Virus record (IMG/VR): IMGVR_UViG_3300048929_000773
Location: 1-35,251 of that record
Reading direction: 5' to 3' (one strand)
DNA from: a virus
DNA: 35,251 nt
Position 1 is the stretch's first letter. The number at the start of each line of letters is the position of its first letter. Positions 6,906-13,721 of the stretch are shown here, piece after piece. Position numbers and translations under genes: made by a program. The notes under the pieces were generated by a model. That model searched no databases. It had not been told where the DNA came from and saw only the letters and a program-made list of their open reading frames with translations.

Positions 6906-6935
6906 AAAAGGCCACCCAATCGGGTGGCCTTTTTT
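6906..6935. terminator. Bidirectional intrinsic terminator
   Basis: A near-ideal hairpin: AAAAGGCCACCC at 6906-6917, loop AATC, GGGTGGCCTTTT from 6922, then two more T (T6 in total). It ends the leftward toxin-antitoxin unit and would equally stop rightward transcription from the orphan element at 6797. Confidence 0.85.
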
Positions 6936-6962
6936 GTTCCGGCATCAGCGATGCGACCAATC

Positions 6963-7343
6963 TTAGGATTGGAGAGGATAATCCTTCACCAATAGCGTGG
7001 CGGGAATATGCCACGTCGCTTCGAGCGCTCTGATCATCTTGAGGCTGAGCGAACGCTTGCGCGCCAGCACCTCGGATGCTCGTGATTTGCCCAGCAATTT
7101 CGCAAGGTCATTTTGTGTATGACCCTGAGCTTCCATTGCCGCCTCAATGGTGGCGACGGGATCGGGGCTGTCGATTGGCCAGCGTTCACGCTCGTATGCC
7201 TCGACCAGTGTCACCAGGACATCAAGCCGATCCTCTTCCGGGGAACCTTCTGGAAATTTCCAGAGGCGATCGATTTCCGCCATTGCGGCTGCGTGATCCG
7301 CATCGGTGCGGATGGGATGAATAGGGTGGATGTCCACGCGCAT
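6963..7343 (-). CDS. higA: HigA-type antitoxin, XRE helix-turn-helix
   Basis: 126 residues. The N-terminal half matches the HigA family preceding the toxin-binding region: IRTDADHAAAMAEIDRLW, then GSPEEDRLDVLVTLVEAYE and WPIDSPDPVATIE. The C-terminal half is the helix-turn-helix (QGHTQNDLAKLLGKSRASEV, then LARKRSLSLKMIRALE). Such proteins bind and silence the HigB mRNA-cutting toxin and repress their own promoter. The ATG at 7343 has GGAG three bases before it and a TATACT-like -10 just upstream, so it can be made from its own promoter. The gene lies downstream of the toxin as usual, but 191 bases away instead of nearly adjacent. Confidence 0.85.
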   Translation of the reverse strand: MRVDIHPIHPIRTDADHAAAMAEIDRLWKFPEGSPEEDRLDVLVTLVEAYERERWPIDSPDPVATIEAAMEAQGHTQNDLAKLLGKSRASEVLARKRSLSLKMIRALEATWHIPATLLVKDYPLQS

Positions 7344-7534
7344 GGGCTCCAGTATACTAAGCCTATCGTAATGCCTGAGATCGGTCTGCGCAATTTCGAG
7401 ATCAATTCAAAAAGCAAGATGTTGATAGACTATTGGGTGGGCAGGTGGTCTTGGGCTTGGGGTAGATGTTGTGTTTGTAGTTGTGCGTATGGTCGGTTGT
7501 AAAATGGTCCGGCTTAGCGCCGGACCGTGGTATT
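7344..7534 (-). promoter_or_regulatory. Toxin-antitoxin spacer with terminator and antitoxin promoter
   Basis: No gene. On the minus strand the toxin gene is followed by a hairpin (GGTCCGGC / GCCGGACC, 7506-7526) with a TTTT tail, so toxin mRNA may end before the antitoxin. Close to the antitoxin start the palindrome AGTATACT (about 7351-7358) contains a good -10 sequence. This suggests a separate antitoxin promoter. Confidence 0.55.
7501..7526 (-). terminator. Terminator between toxin and antitoxin
   Basis: A perfect eight-base-pair stem, GGTCCGGC and GCCGGACC, with a five-base loop. On the minus strand A then TTTT follow. It lies 9 bases after the toxin stop codon. Confidence 0.65.
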
Positions 7535-7828
7535 TCAGATCGTCATCGGATCGATCTTATCGTATTCCTTGTGAGTTCCGATGAAACGAATGTAGGCGAT
7601 TTGTCGTTTCCATCTGAACATCACAACCAAACGGTAGTTCCCGCCTGAGATTTCGTATCGAACCCGCTCGCCGTCTAGGATTTTCGCTTTTCGGAAATCT
7701 TGAACTGCGTCAGCGGGGGTATTCCATTTGGCCCGGCTTGTGATGCCGTACCAGTGTTCTATCGAGGCCTTTGTTTCTGGATGTTTCTTGTAAAACTCGG
7801 TAAGCGTTGAGCGAGATATTACCCTCAT
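7535..7828 (-). CDS. higB: HigB-type mRNA interferase toxin
   Basis: 97 residues with the complete HigB_toxin pattern: MRVISRSTLTEFYKKHP at the start, EHWYG..., a K-x-x-x-L-D-G-x-R segment, SGGNYRLVVMF, and the highly conserved end IRFIGTHKEYDKID. The family is RelE-like and cuts mRNA at the ribosome; the basic/histidine residues of the last segment belong to the active site. The ATG at 7828 is chosen because GAAGGGG precedes it; a longer frame to 7867 overlaps the promoter. The promoter and two operators lie at 7879-7931. It should be neutralised by the gene at 6963-7343. Confidence 0.88.
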   Translation of the reverse strand: MRVISRSTLTEFYKKHPETKASIEHWYGITSRAKWNTPADAVQDFRKAKILDGERVRYEISGGNYRLVVMFRWKRQIAYIRFIGTHKEYDKIDPMTI

Positions 7829-7878
7829 GAAACCCCTTCGGGCTGGCGGTTGCGAGGCCGTGAACACCTCATGACCCC

Positions 7879-7931
7879 CTTATAGCGAGTTCCCGATATG
7901 GGAACAAGCGAAAAGTTACCGTTTTGGGAAC
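7879..7931 (-). promoter_or_regulatory. HigB promoter with two operators
   Basis: On the minus strand, -35 TTGTTC (7907-7902) and -10 TATAAG (7884-7879) are separated by 17 bases. GTTCCC-gatat-GGGAAC at 7889-7905 is a perfect palindrome lying between them. A second copy with one change, GTTACC-gtttt-GGGAAC, is at 7915-7931. Centres are 26 bases apart. This is the expected layout for cooperative HigA binding. Confidence 0.75.
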
Positions 7932-8130
7932 TTTCTCGCGCCGATTTTGGCGATCGACCGCTCATCAGCCCGAACCAGATGGCGATCCACAGTTAGTTGG
8001 GTCTCCCGACGACTTCGCGTGACGAAATCCGCGTTGGATGTGTCCAAAAAATGTGACCATCTGCGGAAAACATGCGTCAATGCCGCAGAAAACCGTGATT
8101 GATCGTCGGTGGGGTAGGCCGACGATCCGG
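7932..8130. other. Intergenic region without a supported gene
   Basis: About 200 bases between the toxin promoter and the leftward secreted-protein gene. Short open frames on both strands overlap one another, and none has a ribosome site or a recognisable protein. Nothing else was identified. Confidence 0.4.
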
Positions 8131-8577
8131 TCAATCGACCATATCTGCGATGCAACGATCGAACGACGATTTGATGGCGTCATTGATCGCGGTGCCCGCG
8201 TTTCGCATCCGGGATATCATTCCACCTTTCTCGCAAAACGTTGTGCTGGCCATGATCGCTTTGTCGGTGCCAACTGGTGTGGCGTATTGCCATTGTCGGA
8301 TGCTGACGTTGTAGCTGGCCACACATAGGCCGTCAGGAAAGTGCAGCGTGTTGACCGATATGTACGCGAACGGCTTTCCGGACTGGATCATCTCGATGCG
8401 GTTGTAGCGCATCGCCGAAAACGTGGCCGCCTTGAGACCCTCGGTTGTCACACCGCACGAGGTTTCGCCCTCGGTGAGATTCTCGACGATCAGCCCGAGC
8501 GAGTTCGGGACCTCCGCCGACACGGTCTGTGATACAGTCATAGCGACCATGGCCGCAGCGATGCTGATGGTTTTCAT
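8131..8577 (-). CDS. Secreted protein with signal peptide
   Basis: 148 residues. The first 21 residues (a KTISIAAAMVAMTVSQTV core ending S-A) form a clear Sec signal peptide with a likely cut before EVPNS. The mature part has several cysteines (GETSCGVTT, GLCVAS, TTFCEKG, FDRCIAD) that could form two disulfides, which suits a periplasmic location. I know no family for it. The ATG at 8577 is preferred over an upstream in-frame ATG at 8601 because it gives a proper signal peptide. It faces away from the late genes and has no TAAATA element, so it is probably cargo expressed in the lysogen. Confidence 0.65.
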   Translation of the reverse strand: MKTISIAAAMVAMTVSQTVSAEVPNSLGLIVENLTEGETSCGVTTEGLKAATFSAMRYNRIEMIQSGKPFAYISVNTLHFPDGLCVASYNVSIRQWQYATPVGTDKAIMASTTFCEKGGMISRMRNAGTAINDAIKSSFDRCIADMVD

Positions 8578-8778
8578 AATGCCCCTGATCGTATGCCCCA
8601 ATCGCGCGGGCCTTAATGCATTTCAGGTTTCCGATTCAATAAATACGGATAGGTCGGACACATCGCACAAGGCCGTCGAGATCACGATCGCCGCCAGGGC
8701 AGCCGATCGATACGCGAATTTCGTTGGTTTCGCCCGCGCTGCACAGCAGCCTGTCTGTCGCGAAAGATAAATATCGTC
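8578..8778 (+). promoter_or_regulatory. Upstream region of the rightward late genes
   Basis: No supported gene. A frame ending in the TAA at 8768-8770 covers most of it, but its beginning lies antisense to the secreted-protein gene and no start is evident. There is a TAAATA at 8640-8645 flanked by TCCG and CGGA, which lacks a start codon behind it, and the TAAATA site of the first late gene at 8768. Confidence 0.4.
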
Positions 8779-8782
8779 ATGG
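8755..8782 (+). promoter_or_regulatory. TAAATA start element of gene 8779
   Basis: TAAATA at 8768-8773; the A of ATG is six bases after its last base. CTGTCGCGA (8755-8763) can pair with TCGTCATGG (8774-8782) with one mismatch and three G-U pairs, placing the motif in the loop and the start codon in the 3' arm. There is no Shine-Dalgarno. Confidence 0.6.
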
Positions 8783-9018
8783 ATCATCTCTATGACGAAG
8801 ACGGACAGATCAGCATGTCCGCGAAGCTCTGGTGCCTCGATGTGTTCGATGGTCGCACCACGCTCCTTCCCAAACAGGAAGCCGATTTCCTATTCCTTCT
8901 TGCTGAGCGCCGTGATGGACGCTTCTACGCCAACGCGACCGAGGCTTACGTTCTCGATTTCCAGCGGGTTCAAGCCCGCTTCGCCATGATGGTGGATGAA
9001 CTCGGCGATGACGAATGA
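8779..9018 (+). CDS. Hypothetical protein, first gene of the late region
   Basis: 79 residues, acidic, soluble, not recognised (starts MDHLYDEDGQ, ends VDELGDDE). It has no Shine-Dalgarno. Its ATG instead follows TAAATA at the spacing seen for other late genes. It overlaps the next small gene, and the four genes up to the HNH endonuclease are tightly coupled. Its place before the HNH and terminase genes suggests a role in late expression or packaging, but no motif supports a specific function. Confidence 0.6.
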   Translation: MDHLYDEDGQISMSAKLWCLDVFDGRTTLLPKQEADFLFLLAERRDGRFYANATEAYVLDFQRVQARFAMMVDELGDDE

Positions 9019-9211
9019 CATCATTAAGGCCGTCTCCATCGTGAACGGTTTGGTCTTCGGCGCGGCTGGCTTCCTGTCGCTTATGCCGATCGTGCCTATC
9101 GCCCTAGATGTAGCGTGCGCCCTGACCGCGACAAGCATGCTCACCATCGCTGGGTGGACTACGGCGTTCACGATCGGTGCAGTGCGCAAATCCCGGAAGG
9201 AGAAGCCATGA
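9008..9211 (+). CDS. Small membrane protein
   Basis: 67 residues with two hydrophobic segments (about residues 9-29, SIVNGLVFGAAGFLSLMPIV, and 35-57, ACALTATSMLTIAGWTTAF), followed by a basic tail (VRKSRKEKP). The ATG at 9008 overlaps the end of the previous gene; an in-frame ATG at 8996 would add four residues. Topology and tail are holin-like, but the lysis genes are at 34155-35082, so another role is equally possible. It overlaps the following gene by four bases. Confidence 0.55.
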   Translation: MTNDIIKAVSIVNGLVFGAAGFLSLMPIVPIALDVACALTATSMLTIAGWTTAFTIGAVRKSRKEKP

Positions 9212-9399
9212 AGGCGCCATCTCGCGAGGACGTCGCGCAGATCATCCATCGGCACATCAATTCGTGGTCGCCAGGTATGAGCCCCGACAAGGCGGTCGCA
9301 AGCATCTACGCCATGGCCGAGAGCCTGATCGACTATTGCCATCTGCACTACGTGCCGCCGCCCGTTCTCCCTGGTCTGCCCGGTGGCGACAACCTGTGA
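9208..9399 (+). CDS. Small hypothetical protein (63 aa)
   Basis: 63 residues, mostly helical with a proline-rich end (VPPPVLPGLPGGD). The pattern of REDVAQIIHRHI and DKAVASIYAMAESLID suggests a short helical pair. I do not recognise it. The start is well supported by GGAAGGAG before ATG and a four-base overlap with the upstream stop. Its own stop overlaps the GTG start of the HNH gene. Confidence 0.6.
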   Translation: MKAPSREDVAQIIHRHINSWSPGMSPDKAVASIYAMAESLIDYCHLHYVPPPVLPGLPGGDNL

Positions 9400-9719
9400 G
9401 GCGAGACGATCGATCCGATGAAGCGAAGGTCTATCGTCGGCTTTACAACACGAAAGCATGGCGCGAGCGGAGGTTGGCCCTCCTGCGGGCGGAACCGCTC
9501 TGCCGGTACTGCATGGCGATAGGTCGCGTGAGCGCCGCCACGGTGGCCGACCACATCGTGCCGCATCGTGGCGACCTGGACCTGTTCGCCGGTGAGCTTC
9601 AGCCCCTCTGCCATTCATGCCACTCGGCGGTGAAGCAGCGTGAAGAGCAGGGCGGCTATCATGGTGCCGTGGACCTGGACGGCTACCCGATCGACCCGAA
9701 CCACCCGAATTCCGCGTAG
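9396..9719 (+). CDS. HNH endonuclease
   Basis: 107 residues. A zinc-binding pair C36-x-x-C39 and a second pair C72-x-x-C75 frame the HNH core, which includes D52-H53 (ADHIVPHRG), H57 and H76 (LCHSCHSAVKQ). The N-terminus (VYRRLYNTKAWRERR) is typical of phage HNH proteins encoded next to terminase genes, which assist DNA cutting during packaging in HK97-like phages. The GTG at 9396 overlaps the previous stop (GTGA). The small terminase would normally follow at once; here 1.9 kb of leftward cargo lies between them. Its TAG stop and that of the convergent reverse transcriptase are three bases apart within CGTAG-CGG-CTACG. Confidence 0.88.
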   Translation: MRRDDRSDEAKVYRRLYNTKAWRERRLALLRAEPLCRYCMAIGRVSAATVADHIVPHRGDLDLFAGELQPLCHSCHSAVKQREEQGGYHGAVDLDGYPIDPNHPNSA

Positions 9720-9722
9720 CGG

Positions 9723-10469
9723 CTACGGAGAGTTTCCCTCAGAGACGCTGGCGCGATAATTTTCAAATCCCATCACTGACAATTCCGATCGTTCTTCGGA
9801 ATAAAAATGCTCAATCCGCGACGGCCGGACAAACGTGCTACCGTTCCTTAGGTCGCAATTGAAGAGGTCTATTCCGGTTGCTGGTTCGCGGATTTTCAAA
9901 GGGCTGATTTGAAAGTTTGCCTCAGCGATTTTCTCTTTGAGGATGCCGAACGCCTCGCTGAGGGCCTTTTCGTCATCCGATGATAAAGAGATGTCATCGA
10001 CGTACATCGACACGGCTACCGAACTGGAGGCGTCGAGTTCCCGCAAATAGGCGCCCACGCCTGAGGTGAGAAGAACCAGGGTGGCGAGAATGGGCGATTG
10101 TTTGAAGCCGTATGGTAGGGCGTAACTTGGGCCATCCAGTGGGTTCTTGACGCACGACCACTTCGCGTAGTGACGGGCCCTTGCGATCCCAATTTCCGCC
10201 AATGCCCGCTGAACTCTGTTGCGAGCTATGCTGTAGAAAAAATCCGAGAGATCGGCGCGGGCGAAATAATGGTGCTGCCGGTGATGGTGGAGCGCCGCGA
10301 CGTGCCCGCCGCTCTTCCGTAAATGATAGACGAAGCTATCAAATTCGTACGCTGATTCCACCTGCGTCTTAACATCCACGCCGATTTTTGCGCCTATCTC
10401 ACTCGGGGCAAATACTCGCTTCCCATTCCGGACATATGAGTATGCGTAATTGTGAAACTGTATGGCCAT
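9723..10469 (-). CDS. Compact reverse transcriptase, class unassigned
   Basis: 248 residues. The polymerase core is clear: first catalytic aspartate in YFARADLSDFFYSI (residues 68-81), LPYGFKQSPILATLVL (118-133, the x-Q-S-P motif) and YVDD at 156-159, followed by ISPLKI (188-193). There is no maturase, thumb/X or nuclease domain, so it is far shorter than group II intron proteins. The Q-S-P motif and the lack of an accessory gene and of template/variable repeats argue against a diversity-generating element. It resembles small stand-alone reverse transcriptases of bacterial defence or unknown groups. It overlaps a small hydrophobic-protein gene upstream and is followed by the end of the HNH gene. 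It has no TAAATA element, so it is cargo, perhaps active in the lysogen. Confidence 0.88.
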   Translation of the reverse strand: MAIQFHNYAYSYVRNGKRVFAPSEIGAKIGVDVKTQVESAYEFDSFVYHLRKSGGHVAALHHHRQHHYFARADLSDFFYSIARNRVQRALAEIGIARARHYAKWSCVKNPLDGPSYALPYGFKQSPILATLVLLTSGVGAYLRELDASSSVAVSMYVDDISLSSDDEKALSEAFGILKEKIAEANFQISPLKIREPATGIDLFNCDLRNGSTFVRPSRIEHFYSEERSELSVMGFENYRASVSEGNSP

Positions 10470-10581
10470 TGTAGTTCACGACCTTGTTGAAGATATCGAT
10501 GCTAACGTTGACGATCTCAAGGAGAGCCAGCGCAGCGCCTAACCATTCAACAAGGCCGGTGCGGGAAAGAAACTTTTCCAT
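10399..10581 (-). CDS. Small hydrophobic protein overlapping the reverse transcriptase gene
   Basis: 60 residues from an ATG at 10581 that has an excellent ribosome site (GGAGG seven bases upstream). Residues about 10-32 (LVEWLGAALALLEIVNVSID) are hydrophobic and may span or touch the membrane. The end contains two cysteines (ILICPEWEASICPE). It overlaps the start of the reverse transcriptase gene by 71 bases in another frame, so the two are probably translationally coupled and function together. A longer frame from a TTG at 10785 exists, but its start is poorly supported. No family is known to me. Confidence 0.55.
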   Translation of the reverse strand: MEKFLSRTGLVEWLGAALALLEIVNVSIDIFNKVVNYNGHTVSQLRILICPEWEASICPE

Positions 10582-10785
10582 AAGCACCTCCATAGCTAAT
10601 CGCGCTGGCAACCTACAACTCCTTAGCAGTGGAGCCGTGAACCAAGAGAAGTCCCAGATTGCCAGGATTTCCCGAAGCTGTTCATACGGAAAGTACGAAA
10701 AGTATTTCCCGTGTCGAACAGCCATTGTGAGTGGCAGGTTATCGCCAGTGCACGACTGTCCTATGGGAAGATATTCAAAAATCAA

Positions 10786-10979
10786 CTCCTACTGCGTGTG
10801 GAAGTCGATGCGACGCTAAATAAGATCGATTGCAGTCGGCTCACTGGTGTCGGCATCGTCAGGCCATGGCCAGATTGCCCAATCATTCAGCGGGGAGGGG
10901 GTGGTTCGACCACTGGGAGCCTCGGGCCGGAGACCGGCCGCCAAGTCAAATTTTAACGGCCGCAGTTCAGCGGGATATT
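10786..10979. ncRNA. Structured intergenic stretch next to the reverse transcriptase (candidate ncRNA)
   Basis: No convincing gene. Two compact perfect hairpins occur, GTGGT-tcg-ACCAC at 10901-10913 and GGCCGG-aga-CCGGCC at 10925-10939, next to a G-rich run at 10891-10904. Reverse transcriptase defence units and retrons commonly carry a structured RNA next to the enzyme, so this is a candidate template or partner RNA on either strand. This is inference from position and structure only. Confidence 0.3.
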
Positions 10980-11567
10980 TTAGAACACGCCGACCTGCGT
11001 CCTGCCGCTGACTTCATCGTCTTTGAACGTCACGATGATGGTCCCGCGCTTTCCTTGCCAACGATAGCTCCCGGTGGAATAGCCGCCACTCGACACGTAC
11101 GATACTTCGTCTCCCATGTCGCCGAGGATGAATTCGACTTCCTTCATTTGCATGCCGATACGGATTTGCGAATAACCCGCTCTGGTAATTCCAGCGCGGG
11201 TAAATCCTGCCAATTTCATACCAGCTTCGAAGGTGATGCCTTTTCGAAGCCTGAAACACGCCAGTTGCGCGTCGAGGTCCGTATCAAGATTTTCGCACGG
11301 ATTTCGTAACGCGTCGAAAAGCGCAGGGGCAACGAAGGTGGCATTCAACGCTCTACGGAGATTTATGATCTCCAAGGCTTTCAACGCCGTTTGTTGTTTG
11401 CATTGGGGATCGCCACAAGCATCTATTTGCGGCGTTACGCGCAGAATGTATCGCTCTTCGTCACGGGTAAGCCCGGCCATTCCGCCCGCGTGCGGCGTAT
11501 AGTCGCCGTAGCCGGTAGCAAACGTGAAAGCCGCAATAACAAGAGACGGAAAAATACTCGAAGTCAT
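10980..11567 (-). CDS. Secreted protein with C-terminal BamE/SmpA-like domain
   Basis: 195 residues. The N-terminus (MTSSIFPSLVIAAFTFATG) looks like a signal peptide. A middle helical region has two cysteine pairs (DACGDPQC and NPCENLD...LACFRL). The C-terminal about 65 residues fit the BamE/SmpA-like fold: YSQIRIGMQMKEVEFILGDM, a variable strand, SYRWQGKRGTIIVTFKDDEV. This fold occurs in outer-membrane assembly lipoproteins and in many envelope proteins of unknown role. I chose the ATG at 11567 (GGGGG ribosome site); a GTG at 11579 is an alternative. It is leftward, opposite to the terminase genes, so it is probably a lysogenic-conversion gene acting in the envelope. Confidence 0.65.
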   Translation of the reverse strand: MTSSIFPSLVIAAFTFATGYGDYTPHAGGMAGLTRDEERYILRVTPQIDACGDPQCKQQTALKALEIINLRRALNATFVAPALFDALRNPCENLDTDLDAQLACFRLRKGITFEAGMKLAGFTRAGITRAGYSQIRIGMQMKEVEFILGDMGDEVSYVSSGGYSTGSYRWQGKRGTIIVTFKDDEVSGRTQVGVF

Positions 11568-11594
11568 AGGCACCCCCACGCGTCATTAACACGC

Positions 11595-11619
11595 TGCCTA
11601 AATATTGGGCAATGCCCAA
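11595..11619 (+). promoter_or_regulatory. TAAATA start element of the small terminase gene
   Basis: TAAATA at 11599-11604; ATG begins eight bases after its last base. The start codon sits in a tight hairpin, TTGGGC-aat-GCCCAA (11605-11619), and TGCC (11595-11598) could alternatively pair with GGCA across the motif. RNA starting six bases after the motif would lose the 5' arm. Confidence 0.6.
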
Positions 11620-12061
11620 TACAGCAATCCCAACACACATCAAACGCCTATCCGGAAATCCTGGCAAGCGCCGCCTGAACGACAAGGAGCCGCAGCCGAT
11701 CGGCGCGCCGGTTCCGCCTAAGGCAATGACGAAGACCGCGAAGGATGTTTGGATGCGGTTGGTCGCTTCCATGCCGGTGGAGGTCTATACCGCAGCAGAT
11801 GCCGATATCCTCGCAGCCTACTGTGAGGCCGTGTCCAATCATCGCACTGCCAGCAAGCTGATCGCGGCGAAGAACTTCGAGCCGATGATCCCCGGATCGA
11901 CCGGTCAGCTTTTCGTAAATCCGATCTACAAGTTGCAGTCCGATCAGGCCCGATTGCTGAAAGAATTGGGCCAGCGCCTCGGTCTCGATCCTATCGCCCG
12001 ACAGCAAATCGCAGCCGACCCGGCCAATGACGAAGACGAGTTCGCTTCGCTGGTTCACTGA
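11612..12061 (+). CDS. terS: Terminase small subunit, P27 family
   Basis: 149 residues. The N-terminus has the P27 signature (HIKRLSGNPGKRRLND), followed by PQPIGAPVPP, the helical region with VWMRLVASMP, and AADADILAAYCEAVSNHRTA, all typical of the family. The small subunit binds phage DNA at the packaging start and recruits the large subunit. There is no Shine-Dalgarno; the ATG follows a TAAATA element and lies in a hairpin. Its stop TGA overlaps the ATG of the large subunit by one base, so the two are coupled. Confidence 0.88.
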   Translation: MPNTAIPTHIKRLSGNPGKRRLNDKEPQPIGAPVPPKAMTKTAKDVWMRLVASMPVEVYTAADADILAAYCEAVSNHRTASKLIAAKNFEPMIPGSTGQLFVNPIYKLQSDQARLLKELGQRLGLDPIARQQIAADPANDEDEFASLVH

Positions 12062-13671
12062 TGTTGCGCGATACCGGGCGCGCCGATCGCGTCATTGAGT
12101 TCATTGAAAAGCTAACGATCCCGGATGGTCCCGCCGTTGGCCAGAAGATCGTGCTCGACCAGTGGGAAATAGACTGGATCAGGGATATTTACGAGCCGGT
12201 CCGGGAAGACGGTCGGCCTGTGGTATCCCGCGCGGTTCTGTCCGTGGCCCGTAAGAACAGAAAGTCGCTGCTAGTCGGCGGTTTGGTGCTGGCGACCCTG
12301 ATCGGCCCGGAATCTCAGGCCAACGCGCAGATTTACAGCGCTGCCGTGGACCATGAGCAGGCGAAGGTCGTTTTCGACATGGTGGTGAAGATGTTGGAGT
12401 TTGCTCCGACCCTTCGTCGTCATTTGAAGATCGTCGAAAGCCGATCGCGTATTCTGGTGAAGTCCAGCGGGGCACGGGGTCGCGGCTCGGTCTATCGCGC
12501 CCTTTCGGCTTCAAACAAAGGCAAACACGGTCTAGGCGCTGATTTCTTCGTGTACGACGAATTCGGCGAAGCCAGCGACGATGAACTCTGGAACGTGTTG
12601 TACGACAGCCAGCAGCTTCGCGCGCGCCCTCTCGCCGTGGTCATTTCCACACAGACGAACGACCCACTGCACCCTTTGTCGCTCATGATCGACGATGGCC
12701 TTCGTCGGGATGAAAACGGAAAGAAGCTCGATCCGACCACAGTTTGCCACTTGTACGCGGCCGATGAAGATTGCGACATCCTGGACGAAGCGCAATGGCT
12801 GAAGGCCAACCCCACGCTCGCCACATGGAAGCCCCGGAAACAGATCGCCGATGCTGCGGCAGAAGCGGCGCGCCGACCGGAGAAAGAGGCGAATTTCCGC
12901 CAACGCTATTTAAACCAGCGCGTAAACCCATTCTCGACCCTGATCAGCCAATCGGCATGGAAGAGTGTGCGGGCGTCGGAAAACAAGCCGGTCGCATTCC
13001 TGCCTGGCGAGCCGGTGTACCTTGCGCTCGACATGTCGAAGCGAGACGACCTCACCGCGCTGTTGATGATCAGCGCCGACGACATCACCCGAGTGAAAGC
13101 CTGGTTCTGGAAACCTCTATCGCTGGTTGCCGAACATGCCACACGGGATGGCGTGCCATACGACGCGTTTGCGAAGACAGGTTGGCTCGACACCGTTCAC
13201 GGCGCCATGATCAAGCCGCGCGCGATCGCAGAAAAGATCGCGGAAATCGCCGCGCAATACGATGTCCTCGGTCTCGCATATGACCGGTTTTTCACAGCCG
13301 AATTGATGAACCATCTCGAAGAAATCGGGCTTTTCCCGGTGAAGGGCGAGCGTCAAAGCGGTGCCCTGCGAATAGTCGATTGGGGTCAGGGATGGGTCGA
13401 TATGTCGCCCGCCGTCACCGCGTTTGAAGAGGCGATAGTGACGAAAACGCTTGTCCATGACGGTAACCCGCTACTGACGATGTGCGTGATGAACGCACTA
13501 GTAATGACCGATTCTAAGGGAAATAGGTCTTTCGATAAGGCTAAGTCCAGGAACAAGATCGACGGTGCTGTTGCCCTAGCGATGGCGTTAGGTCTGAAGA
13601 CACGCGAACGTAAGGTGGCGACTTTCATCTCCCCATGGGAAGACCCGGACTATCGCATGACGGTGCTCTAA
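12061..13671 (+). CDS. terL: Terminase large subunit, HK97-like
   Basis: 536 residues, a normal length. The ATPase part has the Walker A-like SVARKNRKS (residues 61-69) and Walker B FFVYDEFGEA (162-171, E167 as catalytic base). The nuclease part has YLALDMSKRDDLTAL near residue 320, a further acidic strand LAYDRF, and the final metal aspartate in KIDGAVALAMALG (D501). The protein cuts concatemers and drives DNA into the prohead through the portal. It starts in the stop codon of the small subunit. No frame damage is visible. Confidence 0.93.
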   Translation: MLRDTGRADRVIEFIEKLTIPDGPAVGQKIVLDQWEIDWIRDIYEPVREDGRPVVSRAVLSVARKNRKSLLVGGLVLATLIGPESQANAQIYSAAVDHEQAKVVFDMVVKMLEFAPTLRRHLKIVESRSRILVKSSGARGRGSVYRALSASNKGKHGLGADFFVYDEFGEASDDELWNVLYDSQQLRARPLAVVISTQTNDPLHPLSLMIDDGLRRDENGKKLDPTTVCHLYAADEDCDILDEAQWLKANPTLATWKPRKQIADAAAEAARRPEKEANFRQRYLNQRVNPFSTLISQSAWKSVRASENKPVAFLPGEPVYLALDMSKRDDLTALLMISADDITRVKAWFWKPLSLVAEHATRDGVPYDAFAKTGWLDTVHGAMIKPRAIAEKIAEIAAQYDVLGLAYDRFFTAELMNHLEEIGLFPVKGERQSGALRIVDWGQGWVDMSPAVTAFEEAIVTKTLVHDGNPLLTMCVMNALVMTDSKGNRSFDKAKSRNKIDGAVALAMALGLKTRERKVATFISPWEDPDYRMTVL

Positions 13672-13694
13672 TCTGCCAGTAAGGCGCGTTCATC

Positions 13695-13721
13695 TGCCGA
13701 CAAAAGATAAATATCGGCATG
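13695..13721 (+). promoter_or_regulatory. TAAATA start element of the portal gene
   Basis: TAAATA at 13708-13713; the A of ATG is exactly six bases after its last base. TGCCGA (13695-13700) and TCGGCA (13714-13719) are a perfect inverted repeat with the motif at the end of the loop and the A of ATG in the 3' arm. There is no Shine-Dalgarno. Confidence 0.7.

Noticed and set aside
8890-9618. Long minus-strand open frame opposite the HNH region
   Set aside because: It is antisense to four well-supported coupled genes and its protein looks like shadow sequence (rich in R, H and P).
9723-10469. Diversity-generating retroelement
   Set aside because: There is a reverse transcriptase, but its motif reads Q-S-P instead of the S-Q form typical of that class. 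I found no accessory gene and no adenine-biased template/variable repeat pair with the tail genes.
9723-10581. Group II intron
   Set aside because: The protein lacks maturase and endonuclease domains, no intron domain V-like hairpin was seen, and the flanking genes are intact and not interrupted.
10817-10822. TAAATA at 10817
   Set aside because: No start codon stands at the typical distance and no late gene follows on that strand; probably chance.
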